From: Methylomicrobium lacus LW14
GTDB taxonomy: Bacteria > Pseudomonadota > Gammaproteobacteria > Methylococcales > Methylomonadaceae
Direction: 5' to 3'
Length of the DNA: 64,000 nucleotides
Assembly: GCF_000527095.1 (NCBI RefSeq)
Contig: NZ_AZUN01000001.1
Location: forward strand, 3,919,501 to 3,983,500
A program made the translations under genes and the position numbers. Below are positions 19,311-29,169 of this stretch, piece after piece. Position 1 is the first letter of the stretch. Every line of letters begins with the position of its first letter. The notes under the pieces are model-generated. The model was not told where the DNA came from and made no database searches. It saw only the letters and a program-made list of their open reading frames with translations.

Positions 19311-21278
19311 TCAATCGTTCGGCAAGCCCGCATCGGTCAATTGCTTGAAGGACAAATATTTGTAACTGCCCTTGCGCATATTGAAAAAAAATAATTCGGG
19401 CAGGCTCATTAAGATGCCGGTTGCGCCTGAGCGCAAATTTTTTCCCGCATCCAGGGGCCAGCTGAAAAGCCCATAAACGCTTTGGCCGATCCCGGCGGCG
19501 GTATTGACCGCACCGAACAGGGGCCTGAGCAGCACGCTGTCGTCGGTAAAAAACACGAATAAGGCATCGTCAGGATTGTATTGGTATAAGCGGCTGCTCA
19601 CGATGTTCGATTCCCTGATCGCGGTGATCAGCTCGTTTTGTCGAGCTCTGAGCTTTGCCAGTTCGAGGCCCCGGTAAGAATCCAGGTCGCGGCTCTCTAA
19701 CACGCGGTAACGATGCTGAACCGCTTGGTAGGAGACGAAAGGGATGAAGTGATAAGGTATCGGAACATATCCCCCCAGGCGTTTTTCGGATTCCTTGATC
19801 GTCAAAGCTTCCGGATTCGCAGGTTTATCTCCTGTTCGAAAGGGAGCTGACATCGCCTGATCGATGGTTTTGAACAATTCGGTGACGCAATTGCGGGTGA
19901 TCAGATCATAGCGATAGCTTTGCCCCAACGTTTCAAACAGGCTGTGTTCAAGCTGATCCAGTGCGGACAGCGCGGTCGTCAATTGCTCCTTTGTCAGATA
20001 CGGCCGCGGCCCCGCCGGAAAACCGATGCTCTTGGCGGGCAGGGCTTGCTGGCCTCGATAGCGGAAATCACGGCGCTGCTCGCTCTTGAGCAGTTCGCTA
20101 TAACGATTGGCCGCCATTTCGATTCGGCTGTATTCGGCTTCGCTCAAGCGTTGACGGAACGCGGCCGACTGGCGGATTCGATCCCAAGCGGTCCTGGCGT
20201 CATTAATCAGAATCCGTAACTGGGACTGATGTTCAAGGTATTGATCCGGCCTGAGCCATTCGCTGTTGTCGGCAAAATCGTCAATAAAAGCCCAGTAGCC
20301 CGACTGCAACGAGGCCTCAAGCGCGAGATACCGGGCCAGATTGACTAAAACCGCATAGCCCCAGTCCGGCCGGCTGGAAGCGATCGCTTTAATCAGCCCG
20401 GTTTCCAGATCGTCCCGTAACAGCCGCAAACTTCGTCTTTCCGCTTCGGAAATCTTGAAGGCGGGTTGATGCGTCAGCACCAGCGCATCGGATTGCAAGG
20501 GACGCGCATCGAGCAGGGCTTCGAGTGCAAATAAGGAAGTCACGGAGTCCGCGTAGCTTTCGCTGAAGGAATAGAGGGAGGCCGGGAATTTTTCAGCGGA
20601 TGAATTCGTATCGAGCGCAGGCCAACGGCTTGGCGCCAAGGCTTTGATTTGCGCTTCGATCTGTGCGCGCCGGCTTTGCAAAAAGCCCGTCCCATAGCGC
20701 TGCTCGATTTTTTGACACAAGTTTTGAATGCCGAGCGACTGCTGCCCGGCCAATTCGTTGTCCGTGTATTGAGGCTGCCGGCCCGGCTCCGGATAAAACA
20801 GCCCGACGCCTTTTAAGCGCAAAACCGAGGCCGCATCGGCATCAAACCAAGCAGGCTCGGCCGTCAATCGATGCAGCAAGTGCCGGATAAAGAGCCTGTC
20901 CCGATGCAGATCGTCGAGCCGTTTGAACTGCCTTTCCTGCGTCAAGAACTGCCATTTGAATTGATCTTTCAGCAGATCGAGGGTGTCTTCGCTGACCTCG
21001 ATGCGGCTTTGATGCAGCGGGCGATTCTGCAAATACCGGTATAAAAAATGAAAGTCGGCTTTTTCCTGCCGGAACAGCCGAATCAGGCCGGAATCCACAT
21101 GCTGATAATGATAGATGTCGTCATCGAATTGAATCGCAGCATGCCCTCCGCTCGAATTCCCTTCGCTGGCTTCGATGTACAGGTAATTGAAGGTCGCCGC
21201 TTCTAGGGAGGGCGACAGCAAAACCAAGGCCGCCATCACCGCAGGTATGCCGAGCGACTGCCACTTCGAGCGTATCAT
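19311..21278 (-). CDS. DUF4105 (Lnb N-terminal-like) periplasmic protein
   Basis: 655 residues with a signal peptide (ending about SLEAA|T). The early segment FNYLYIEASEGNSSGGHAAIQFDDDIYHYQH and the later TRNCVTELFKTID fit the DUF4105 papain/NlpC-related fold, in which His and Cys form the active site; DUF4105 domains are related to the N-terminal part of the lipoprotein N-acyltransferase Lnb. A hydrophobic segment near the C-terminus (GQSVYGLFSWPLDAG region) may be membrane-associated. The small lipoprotein gene next to it, in the same direction, is a likely operon partner. Confidence 0.8.
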   Translation of the reverse strand: MIRSKWQSLGIPAVMAALVLLSPSLEAATFNYLYIEASEGNSSGGHAAIQFDDDIYHYQHVDSGLIRLFRQEKADFHFLYRYLQNRPLHQSRIEVSEDTLDLLKDQFKWQFLTQERQFKRLDDLHRDRLFIRHLLHRLTAEPAWFDADAASVLRLKGVGLFYPEPGRQPQYTDNELAGQQSLGIQNLCQKIEQRYGTGFLQSRRAQIEAQIKALAPSRWPALDTNSSAEKFPASLYSFSESYADSVTSLFALEALLDARPLQSDALVLTHQPAFKISEAERRSLRLLRDDLETGLIKAIASSRPDWGYAVLVNLARYLALEASLQSGYWAFIDDFADNSEWLRPDQYLEHQSQLRILINDARTAWDRIRQSAAFRQRLSEAEYSRIEMAANRYSELLKSEQRRDFRYRGQQALPAKSIGFPAGPRPYLTKEQLTTALSALDQLEHSLFETLGQSYRYDLITRNCVTELFKTIDQAMSAPFRTGDKPANPEALTIKESEKRLGGYVPIPYHFIPFVSYQAVQHRYRVLESRDLDSYRGLELAKLRARQNELITAIRESNIVSSRLYQYNPDDALFVFFTDDSVLLRPLFGAVNTAAGIGQSVYGLFSWPLDAGKNLRSGATGILMSLPELFFFNMRKGSYKYLSFKQLTDAGLPND

Positions 21279-21311
21279 GATCCGGGGAGCCGGCCAGAGT
21301 CTGCGAGGGAA

Positions 21312-21788
21312 TTATTTTTCCGACTCGTAACCTTTTTGAATATTTTGCATCTTCTCTGCATCGGAGCCTGCAAAATTCTGCTTATAGGTTTCGTAGGCGA
21401 CACCTTCAACCCCGGCTTTTTTCAAGCCTTTGCCGATCGCCAGGTAGGTTTTGGGTTCCTGGTCCCAATTAACGATGCCGATCTTGGCGGCAATATCGCT
21501 CAAGCCTTTCAGATAACTCGTGTAATCAGCCTCCGCAGCGGAGGATTTCACATAAGCCATCGTGTAGTCTGACACTTCATTCTGGTATTTCTTTTCTTTA
21601 TTCGACGTTGAAGACTCGCTCGAACCTGATGAATCGGAGATACTCCCCACGCTGTCGGAAACGCTCTCGACGCTATTGGAAATGCTCTTCGAGCTATCCG
21701 AGAACGAACAGCCGGCCACGATCAGCGGAAGTGCCAGAAATGCGGCCTGGATACGGCTGTGATGAAAGCGTACTGGAATAGAATGCAT
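21312..21788 (-). CDS. Small lipoprotein with Ser-rich linker
   Basis: 158 residues. The lipobox PLIVAGC places the lipid-modified cysteine at residue 27. A Ser/Asp-rich low-complexity stretch follows (residues 28-65), then a helical domain ending KGYESEK. It ends 33 bases before the DUF4105 protein start on the same strand, so the two may work together at the envelope. No known function. Confidence 0.7.
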   Translation of the reverse strand: MHSIPVRFHHSRIQAAFLALPLIVAGCSFSDSSKSISNSVESVSDSVGSISDSSGSSESSTSNKEKKYQNEVSDYTMAYVKSSAAEADYTSYLKGLSDIAAKIGIVNWDQEPKTYLAIGKGLKKAGVEGVAYETYKQNFAGSDAEKMQNIQKGYESEK

Positions 21789-21988
21789 GATGATCTGCCG
21801 CTAAAGTTAAGGTGATTTAGTGGAAAAACATACCCAATATTGCCGGGTATTTTCGGTAAATTAGACCCTTTATCGGTGATAAAAACAAGCCGTGTTGAGG
21901 CCGCGTTAGCGGTAATTCCCTACAATTACCGGACTCATAGTCCGGTAATCAGTTAAAATAGCCGATTGCCAAATCCAGTTTTAACCCC

Positions 21989-23329
21989 ATGAAAAAAATC
22001 GAACTTCTCTCTCCCGCCGGCACCCTGAAAAACATGCGCTATGCGTTCGCATTCGGCGCCGACGCAGTGTACGCCGGGCAGCCGCGCTACAGTCTCAGGG
22101 TGCGCAACAACGATTTCCTAGCCGAAAATCTCGGCATCGGCATCGCCGAAGCGCACCGGCTTGGCAAGAAATTTTTCCTGGCGACGAATGTGATCCCGCA
22201 CAATGCCAAGGTCAAGACCTTCATCAAGGACCTGGAGCCGATCGTCGCGATGCAGCCGGATGCGCTGATCATGGCCGACCCCGGCCTGATCATGCTGGCG
22301 CGCGAAACCTGGCCGGACATGCCGGTGCATCTGTCGGTGCAGGCCAATACGGTCAATTACGCGACCGTCAAATTCTGGCAAAGCGTCGGCGTCGAACGCA
22401 TCATCTTGTCGCGCGAACTGTCGCTGGACGAAATCGCCGAAATCCGTCAGCAATGCCCGGATATGGAGCTGGAAGTGTTCGTGCACGGCGCGCTGTGCAT
22501 CGCCTATTCCGGGCGCTGCCTGCTGTCCGGCTATTTCAACCACCGCGATCCGAATCAGGGCACCTGCTCGAACTCCTGCCGCTGGAAATACGATACGCTG
22601 CCGGCGCATGAAAACGCCGAGGGCGATTATGTATTGAACGGCGGGGCCTTGACGATGAACGACCTCAGCACCGCCAGTTGCGGCGGCGCCGAACGCCATC
22701 CGCTGGCCGATAACGTCTATTTCCTGCAGGAAGAAAACCGCCCGGGCGAGTTGATGCCGGTGTTGGAAGACGAGCACGGCACCTACATCATGAACTCGAA
22801 AGACCTGCGCGCGATCGAGCATGTGCAGCGCCTGGTCGAGATCGGCGTCGACAGCCTGAAAATCGAAGGCCGCACCAAGTCGCACTACTATGTCGCGCGC
22901 ACCGCGCAGACCTACCGCCAGGCGATCGATGATGCAGTGGCTGGCCGCCCGTTCCGCCCGGAACTGCTCGGCGTATTGGAAAACCTTGCCAACCGCGGCT
23001 ATACCGACGGTTTCTACCAGCGCCATCACACCCAGGACTATCAGAACTACATCACCGGCTATTCGCTTAGCCGTCAGCAGCAATTCTGCGGCGAAATCAG
23101 AAAGTACGACAGCGCGACCGGGCTTGCGGAAATCGAGGTGAAAAACAAGTTTGCGGTCGGCGACCGCATCGAGCTGGTTTTGCCCGAAGGCAACCGCGAC
23201 ATCGTCGTCGAACGAATGCAGGACATGCACGGGCAGGAAATGCAGGAAGCGCCGGGTGCCGGCTATGAAGTGAAAATACCGCTTCCGGCGGCGAATGCGG
23301 GATACGGTTTAGTGGCGCGGTATTTCTAA
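21989..23329 (+). CDS. trhP: U32 family protein TrhP (YegQ): tRNA U34 hydroxylation
   Basis: 446 residues. N-terminal KIELLSPAGTLKNMRYAFAFGADAVYAG and the U32 signature EVFVHGALCIAYSGRCLLS with four cysteines (in GTCSNSCRW and the signature) that bind an iron-sulfur cluster in TrhP. Family members make 5-hydroxyuridine at tRNA position 34 using prephenate. The C-terminal small barrel (YSLSRQQQFCGEIR onward) distinguishes TrhP from shorter U32 proteins. A decayed second copy of this C-terminal part is found at 25652-25840. Confidence 0.93.
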   Translation: MKKIELLSPAGTLKNMRYAFAFGADAVYAGQPRYSLRVRNNDFLAENLGIGIAEAHRLGKKFFLATNVIPHNAKVKTFIKDLEPIVAMQPDALIMADPGLIMLARETWPDMPVHLSVQANTVNYATVKFWQSVGVERIILSRELSLDEIAEIRQQCPDMELEVFVHGALCIAYSGRCLLSGYFNHRDPNQGTCSNSCRWKYDTLPAHENAEGDYVLNGGALTMNDLSTASCGGAERHPLADNVYFLQEENRPGELMPVLEDEHGTYIMNSKDLRAIEHVQRLVEIGVDSLKIEGRTKSHYYVARTAQTYRQAIDDAVAGRPFRPELLGVLENLANRGYTDGFYQRHHTQDYQNYITGYSLSRQQQFCGEIRKYDSATGLAEIEVKNKFAVGDRIELVLPEGNRDIVVERMQDMHGQEMQEAPGAGYEVKIPLPAANAGYGLVARYF

Positions 23330-23340
23330 AAAGTTTGCTT

Positions 23341-23480
23341 CGGGAGCAGGGTTTCGTGCCTCACCCATCCGCGCTACATTGGGTTGGTGACAAACAGCTA
23401 AAGGTGCCGACGGATACAGGGTTTCGCCTGATGCTTCACCCGTTCCGTCGGCATACCCAATTAGGGATTTATGATCCGAT
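23341..23480. repeat. Degenerate intergenic repeat
   Basis: The stretch contains a GGGTTTCGTGCCTCA segment near 23348 that recurs as GGGTTTCGTACCTCA near 28268, plus GGGTTTCG again at about 23418. This looks like a dispersed non-coding repeat family; the short open frame over it has no coding features. Confidence 0.4.
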
Positions 23481-23482
23481 GT

Positions 23483-25462
23483 TTAATATCCACCTCCATA
23501 GGTGGTCATTGCCGCCTTGGCTTTAGTTGTAGAACCCTTCCATGTGCTCGGTAAGCTCGTCAGCGTTTTGGATGCGCTGGTTTCCATCAAGCCGGTTGAC
23601 GATCCCACTTGGTCCAGGAAAGCCATTTTCCCTTTCGTTCCCAGTATCGCAATCCAATAAGGTTGGCCCGCGGTTACAGAAACTGGGGGAATCGGGATTG
23701 AGTTCCACGCTCCCGCCTTAAGTTTGCTTATCTTGCCTGTAGCCACGCGAGTCCCAGGGTGACCGTTATTGTCCTTATAGATACCGGCAACCAGCTCCGT
23801 TGCGGTTGAGCTGGCGTCCAGATAAATTTCCACTGTGGTCAATACGCTGGACTTTGCGGGCGTCGTCTGGAACGCTTCGGCAGTGCCCTGAGCTCTGTAA
23901 TCGATCCAAGGCTCCAGGTTTTTGTCGCCCATGACAAACTGCGGAGGATTTGAAACACTAATGGCGGTTGCTAAGTTGGAGTTGACTTCGGATGCTGTCA
24001 AAGCCCGATTGTAGATCCGCACCTCATCGATATAGCCTTGGAAATATTCACCCCAAACACTATTGCCGCCGATGTGCAATACGCCGCTGGATTGTTGAAT
24101 CAGGCCGTTCTGGGCAGTCTTGGCGACTTCGATGCCATTGATATAAAGCCGCTGAACTTGCCCATCATAGGTTCCTACCAGGTGCGTCCATTGATTCAAT
24201 GCCAACTGTGCTGGTTCGGCGACACCGCGGTCACTACCATTATTGATATAAGCACTCGCTCCGTCGGCATCCGAATTGGCATAGAGACCATAACTCAAGC
24301 CTCCTGATACTTCCTTCAAGATGACATTATTCCAACCGGCCAGTGACTGCGGGTATACCCAGGCTTCGAGCGTCATGCCGGCTGAAAGATCCAGCGAGGC
24401 GCTGTCATTGACAGTGACCCAGTCATTGACGCCATCAAACTTCAATGCATTTCCATATTTACCGGCGGTAATTCTGACTGCTTCGTTAATCGTGCCGTTA
24501 TTGCCGTTACCCGAGGCATCGGCAATCATCGTGCCGCTGGCTTCCTCGAAACCGTAGGCCGCCACTAGGCCATTGCTATTGCTTGTTAGCTGATTCGTGG
24601 TGATCGATGAAGAGGAGACACTGATGAAGTTGTTGTTTGTTTTGGTGTCGCTGCCGCTGCCGCTCGGTCCTGTGACCGTTAAACTGACCGTGTAGGAGCC
24701 CGACACGCTGTAGGTGTGGCTCGGATTGACTTCCGTACTGGTCGTGCCATCGCCAAAATTCCAAGATCTGCTGCTAATGCTGCCTGTCGAGGTATCGGTG
24801 AAATTGACCGCGACCGGCGCTACACCGGAGGTCGGGGTTGCTGAAAAATTGGCTACAGGTGGCGGCGTCGTCACGGTAATGGCGTTCGGCTGGGTTTTGG
24901 TCGCGCTGCCGCCGGGGCCGGTGACGGTCAGGCTGACGCTATACGTTCCCGGACTCGTATAGGTCACCGTGGGATACTGGCTGGTCGCAGAGGGTATCGA
25001 GGCATCGCCGAAGTCCCAAGTGTAGCCGGTGACCGTCCCGGTCGTAACCGGTGTGAAGCTGACCACCAGAGGATAATCTCCGCTGGTTTTACTGGCTGTA
25101 AAGTCAGCCGTTAATGCCGTCGTCGTGGTAGGGACGGTCAAATTGACTTCATTGGAATAAGCGCTTTCGGTGGCCTTGGTCGTATCGTAGGCCTTCGCCG
25201 CAAAATAGAATGTGGAGCCTTCCGTTAGCCCCGAAACCGCGTAACTGGTCTGGTTGCCCACATCAACGGTTGCCGTGTAATTGCCGGGGCTGGTGCCGTA
25301 AGAGACTTTATATCCCCCCACATTGGATGACGTGCTCGGATCCCAGACAAGGTTTACTGTGCCGGCGCATAAATTGCCGCTGAATAAAAACAGGGCAAGC
25401 ACGGGCAAAAAAAAGCGCGGGCAGTGCTCGCGCGAAAAAGTCATAGTCAGAAAATTGTTCAT
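23483..25462 (-). CDS. Large secreted protein: FnIII, two PKD domains, LamG-like domain
   Basis: 659 residues. A signal peptide ends near residue 33 (NLCAG). Then a fibronectin type III module (about 35-110), two PKD domains (about 118-198 and 202-285, with the WDFGD and WNFGDGTTSTEVNPSHTYS signatures), a LamG/concanavalin-like domain (about 303-480, beginning GLVAAYGFEEASGT and ending DEVRIYNRALTASEV), and a C-terminal beta domain of unknown type ending in YGGGY. No sortase, PEP-CTERM or T9SS tail is visible. Probably an extracellular carbohydrate- or surface-binding protein. Confidence 0.82.
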   Translation of the reverse strand: MNNFLTMTFSREHCPRFFLPVLALFLFSGNLCAGTVNLVWDPSTSSNVGGYKVSYGTSPGNYTATVDVGNQTSYAVSGLTEGSTFYFAAKAYDTTKATESAYSNEVNLTVPTTTTALTADFTASKTSGDYPLVVSFTPVTTGTVTGYTWDFGDASIPSATSQYPTVTYTSPGTYSVSLTVTGPGGSATKTQPNAITVTTPPPVANFSATPTSGVAPVAVNFTDTSTGSISSRSWNFGDGTTSTEVNPSHTYSVSGSYTVSLTVTGPSGSGSDTKTNNNFISVSSSSITTNQLTSNSNGLVAAYGFEEASGTMIADASGNGNNGTINEAVRITAGKYGNALKFDGVNDWVTVNDSASLDLSAGMTLEAWVYPQSLAGWNNVILKEVSGGLSYGLYANSDADGASAYINNGSDRGVAEPAQLALNQWTHLVGTYDGQVQRLYINGIEVAKTAQNGLIQQSSGVLHIGGNSVWGEYFQGYIDEVRIYNRALTASEVNSNLATAISVSNPPQFVMGDKNLEPWIDYRAQGTAEAFQTTPAKSSVLTTVEIYLDASSTATELVAGIYKDNNGHPGTRVATGKISKLKAGAWNSIPIPPVSVTAGQPYWIAILGTKGKMAFLDQVGSSTGLMETSASKTLTSLPSTWKGSTTKAKAAMTTYGGGY

Positions 25463-25651
25463 AGAAGTCAGCTTAGTCCTCTCTTAAAAGATAAGAATCG
25501 GAGCTAAAGTTTAGTTGGGGCTTTTATAAATATTGTGATATGGCTCACAAATTTGGTGCGGAATGGTCTTGACTTTCGCATTGCAACTGATTCAGCATGG
25601 TAAGGATTTGAGGGGTGCGATATATTAAGCGCTGTTCAAATTTAGTGTGCT

Positions 25652-25840
25652 ATTACCGGTTATTCGAAAAACCATCAGCCGCAATGCTGCGGTGAAATCC
25701 GCCATTACTACGGCGCCACCAGCCTTGCGGAAATCGAAGCGAAAAACGCATGTTGCCACGACGATGAGGGTCTGGATTTCATCCTCGCCTTAAAGTTTTG
25801 GTATCTCAAGCGTCAAAAAAGCGCGGACTGGGCAACATGA
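25652..25840 (+). pseudogene. Fragment of a second trhP-like gene
   Basis: In frame 25652-25840 the translation begins ITGYSKNHQPQCCGEIR and continues ATSLAEIEAKN, matching residues of the intact TrhP (ITGYSLSRQQQFCGEIR, ATGLAEIEVKN at 23050-23145) for about 45 residues; identity then fades. No start codon or upstream domain is present. The rest of the 484-base gap (25463-25946) shows no gene. Confidence 0.75.
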
Positions 25841-25985
25841 TCCATCCGGCTAAAGCGTATTAAAGATTGCAACCTACTGGGTATCTCTAGCGCAGCTTAA
25901 GATATTCTAATAGATCATTTGACTTACTTTTATGTTGAGTTGATGATTGCGTCATTTTCAGACAACCATATCGAATGGAGTTTCG

Positions 25986-26921
25986 ATGAAATTCACCATG
26001 CGTTTCCTCGCGGCGTTAGCCCTTTATATGACTGCCCTTGCTATCCTTAGCCCGGCACACGCCGCCGTAGGCACCACCTTCGCCAGCCTGTATGCCAGCA
26101 GCCAGGGCATCAGGAGTTTCCACGGTCATGTTCCCTCCTCGTACCAGCAGGGGATTCCGATGCCCTTGGTCGTGGCGCTGCATGGTTGCTCTCGGGGCAG
26201 CCACCATTACGAGAAGCGGACCGGTTGGAGCAAACTGGCCGAGCAACAAGGATTCATTGTCGTCTACCCGGCCCAGAGCATCCTTGCAAACCTCAATCTC
26301 TGCTGGAACTGGAGCCTGTCGAAAAATCAGCATCGCGGCAAGGGCGAGCCCGCCATCATCGCCGGTATTACCGACTATGTCCGCAGCCACTACACAGTAG
26401 ACCCCAACCGCATCTATGTCACCGGCACATCGGCCGGCGGCGTCATGGCCAATGCCATGACCGTTACCTACCCGGATGTATACGCCGCCTCCAGCATCAT
26501 CGCCGGCTGCGAATACCTTTGCGACCCTTCCACAGTGAAGACCCCGGAAGAGTCGGGAGAGGCCGCTCTGATCGAGATGAACGTCCGGGCGCGCGCCGTG
26601 CCGACCATCCTCTGGCAGGGCACCGCCGACACCGTCGTGCCGCCGCCGACGGTCGACCGGATCGTCGGTCAATGGGCAACCATTGACGGAATCGACGACA
26701 TCGCGGACGCCACCGAGTATGGCCAGGTTCCCAACGGGCGCAACTACGTCCACCAGATCTATGAGGATTTGGCAGGGAACACCCTCATCGAGCGATACCT
26801 GATCGATGGCGCCGAGCACACCTATCCGGGCGGCTGCGACTGCGACCCGTTAGTGGATCCTAAAGGACCCAACGCTACCGGCTTGAGCTGGGAGTTTTTC
26901 GAGGAGCACCCCATTCCTTAG
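25986..26921 (+). CDS. Secreted PHB-depolymerase/feruloyl-esterase family hydrolase
   Basis: 311 residues from the ATG at 25986, which follows GGAG; an earlier in-frame ATG at 25947 lacks one. A signal peptide ends at SPAHA|A. Alpha/beta hydrolase with PLVVALHGCSRG (oxyanion region), nucleophile elbow GTSAGG, Asp in QGTADTVVPP and His in GAEHTYPGG. These match the LpqC/Esterase-PHB depolymerase family, which cleaves poly(3-hydroxybutyrate) oligomers or cinnamoyl esters; substrate not determinable. Four cysteines (SIIAGCEYLCD, GGCDCDP) may form disulfides. Confidence 0.88.
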   Translation: MKFTMRFLAALALYMTALAILSPAHAAVGTTFASLYASSQGIRSFHGHVPSSYQQGIPMPLVVALHGCSRGSHHYEKRTGWSKLAEQQGFIVVYPAQSILANLNLCWNWSLSKNQHRGKGEPAIIAGITDYVRSHYTVDPNRIYVTGTSAGGVMANAMTVTYPDVYAASSIIAGCEYLCDPSTVKTPEESGEAALIEMNVRARAVPTILWQGTADTVVPPPTVDRIVGQWATIDGIDDIADATEYGQVPNGRNYVHQIYEDLAGNTLIERYLIDGAEHTYPGGCDCDPLVDPKGPNATGLSWEFFEEHPIP

Positions 26922-27188
26922 GTGCTTATCGCCGGGGGGCCGTGCCCGGCTTGTCCGGGTGCGCGTCCAGGGTCAATGTGCGTATCGTCATCAAGTAATG
27001 GGATAGGGCTGCGGACGTTGACGGGTCATTCCAAGCGGGCCAACGAAGCAGCGATGAAGGGGAGGATTTTTCGTTGTTCGTGTATGTCCATTCAAAGGTA
27101 TGGAACTTGTACCCCCCATTTTTCGCGTGACAGAAAGTATCGCTTGATCCATGAGTGTGGGGAAAAATGATACTCGCGAGCTTTCATC

Positions 27189-27618
27189 ATGTTACTCGTT
27201 ACTCCTGAAAACATTGCCTCCGTAATGGATCTGGACGTTGTTCCGCATTCGTTTTCCGAGCTTGATCATCTGGTTGCCGAAGGCCTGCCCAAGAAAGCAT
27301 TGAAGGCCAGCGTCGAACGTATTTGTTCGACCCTCGAAGAAAAAAAGCGGCTGTCATATCAAATCGTACCCGAGGCGACCTACAAGCGCCGCCGTACCAA
27401 ATTGACCGCGGAAGAATCGGGACGTGCCGAACGTCTGGCCAGGGTTTATGCGACGGCGCAATATGTCTGGCACTCCGACGATGCTGCGAGGACGTTTCTG
27501 CACACGCCCCATCCGATGCTGGAAAATCAATCGCCCCTCGAAAGTGTCGTTGACCGAAATCGGCGCGCGCCGCGTCGAGGAACTGCTCTGGAAGTTGTTT
27601 TACGGCATTGCGGCCTGA
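27189..27618 (+). pseudogene. Xre/MbcA/ParS-type antitoxin, frameshifted
   Basis: The first about 118 codons read as an antitoxin of the DUF2384 (Xre-MbcA-ParS) family: an N-terminal HTH-like part (LKASVERICSTLEEKKRLSYQIV) and the conserved FLHTPHPMLENQSPLE. At the A-run 27541-27543 the frame breaks: the expected C-terminus SLTEIGARRVEELLWKLFYG reads in the next frame and ends at the TGA 27616-27618, which overlaps the toxin ATG. Removing one A restores a normal antitoxin. As written, the frame instead runs straight into the RES toxin, giving a 295-residue fusion. Confidence 0.75.
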
Positions 27619-28076
27619 TGCGGATTTTCCGAATCAGCGACAGCCGCTTCCCGATCTGGGACGGCACCGGCGCGGCTTTGGTCGGCGGCCGCAGGAACAG
27701 CCCAGGCCGGCCGCTCATCTATGGCTCGTTGAGCTATTCCTGCGCGATGCTCGAAATATTGGCCCATGCCAATATCGGCCGTATACCGGTTACCCACGCT
27801 TACGTGGTCGCCGAAGTGCCGGGCGGTATCTCGATTGAAACGCAGAACGCGGATTCGCTGGCTCCCGGGTGGGATCGCGAAAACAGCCCGTACGCCAGAA
27901 CTTTCGGCGATCAATGGCTACAAGAAGCAAGAACAGCCATTTTGATCGTTCCTTCCGTAATCGCCCGCTTGGATGCAAATGCCTTGGTCAATCCCAATCA
28001 TCCGGACGCCAAAAAGTTAATCGTTTCTCCTCCCGAAAAGATTGATTGGGACAAACGGCTTTTAGGCAAAGGGTAG
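27618..28076 (+). CDS. RES domain toxin
   Basis: 152 residues from the ATG at 27618, which overlaps the TGA of the restored antitoxin frame (TGATG), as usual in Xre-RES operons. RES fold: MRIFRISDSRFPIWDGTGA, GGRRNSPGRPLIYGS and the serine and LEILAH segment. Family members are NAD+-degrading or ADP-ribosylating toxins. It is intact, while the partner antitoxin is frameshifted, which would be lethal if both were expressed as written; the sequence also permits a fused single chain. Confidence 0.8.
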   Translation: MRIFRISDSRFPIWDGTGAALVGGRRNSPGRPLIYGSLSYSCAMLEILAHANIGRIPVTHAYVVAEVPGGISIETQNADSLAPGWDRENSPYARTFGDQWLQEARTAILIVPSVIARLDANALVNPNHPDAKKLIVSPPEKIDWDKRLLGKG

Positions 28077-28210
28077 GGCGGTTTTCGCGATAGCAAAACG
28101 CCAACACGCTTTAAGGCTATGGCGAATTGCCTATCGACGAATCCATCTTACGGAGTGCAGCCCCAATCCTAACGTTTTGGTGCATCAAAAATCCTTAAAG
28201 GCAGAAGAAA

Positions 28211-28450
28211 AAATGTAGGCTGGGTTGGAGCTTCGCGTAAACCCAGCTTATTTGCTTCGGAAGTGCTGGGTTTCGTACCTCAATCCAGCCGCGCGGTACG
28301 GCGCAATAGGTAAAGCAGCCGGGGCCGTATGGGAACTCGACTGGAAGCGGTACGCGGTATACCCTGAAGGGCATAAATGCGTACCCTACAACGGTGAAAG
28401 AGCAGGGAGCGAACGAGTCGCGTTGGGTTGCATTTTTCGCAACCCAATAT
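28211..28450. repeat. Intergenic repeat region with hairpins
   Basis: The 476-base gap 28077-28552 has no convincing gene. It contains an inverted repeat GCTGGGTT / AACCCAGC near 28214-28247, a GGGTTTCGTACCTCA repeat shared with about 23348, and a strong 9-bp hairpin (TTGGGTTGC / GCAACCCAA, 28423-28447). These are REP-like dispersed repeats. Confidence 0.55.
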
Positions 28451-28552
28451 TTGACGCCTTGAATGTTGGGTTAACGACGACTGCATAGATGCAGGAGGTG
28501 GAGCAATACAGGAGCAATTGCCGATAAAGCTATTAACTCAATCTACCTGGCT

Positions 28553-28954
28553 TTAGTTGACCAGTTTATGGTCACGCTGACGCATACAGGTTTTGAATGC
28601 TCGTTTAAAGTCCTCGTTGGCTTCATAACCTTTCCACAATCCAGCGGGAATGGCCAAAATAGCACCACCCGCGGCACCTGTTGCAGCACTGCCCGCTATC
28701 GCGCCAATAGCTGCGCCACCCGCTGCACCCGTAACAGCGCCAACACCTGCCCCCATAGCGACTTCTTTTGTGATATCCGAGGCTTGTTTTGCCAGCACCT
28801 TACACTCTACCATGTCGCGCTGAACGGTTTCTGGATGAGGGTCCATACGAGGATCAACAATCGGATGCCAGCCACTCATAGAGGCACATCCAGTGGCTAA
28901 TACAGAAAGCGCCAAGATTGTCGGTAAATTATTTCTTTTCAAGTTTTTCTCCAA
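28553..28954 (-). CDS. Glycine-zipper lipoprotein
   Basis: 133 residues. Lipobox SVLATGC (cysteine at about residue 23). A glycine-zipper membrane-like region (GAGVGAVTGAAGGAAIGAIAG and following, residues about 68-105) precedes a C-terminal segment with KTCMRQRDH that resembles the end of many envelope glycine-zipper lipoproteins. Probably an outer membrane-associated stress or structural protein. It stands alone. Confidence 0.75.
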   Translation of the reverse strand: MEKNLKRNNLPTILALSVLATGCASMSGWHPIVDPRMDPHPETVQRDMVECKVLAKQASDITKEVAMGAGVGAVTGAAGGAAIGAIAGSAATGAAGGAILAIPAGLWKGYEANEDFKRAFKTCMRQRDHKLVN

Positions 28955-29169
28955 AATGGGATATCTTTAATCCTTAATATAATATTATAAATTTAGAAAT
29001 AACTAAAGGTTAACAAGGCGCTGTTTTGTATGAGCGGCATTAAAATAGCCACTTTTAAGTCCTATGTCGAATATTGAAGCGAGCTTATCAATTGCCTGCT
29101 TTTTGGCCGATGGCGGAAGCATATTGATGCAGATAGGGTAAGGTGCGCGGTGCGTACCCTACCCTCTTT

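Noticed and set aside
28225..28488. 87-codon open frame
   Set aside because: It covers REP-like hairpins and has no conserved domain.
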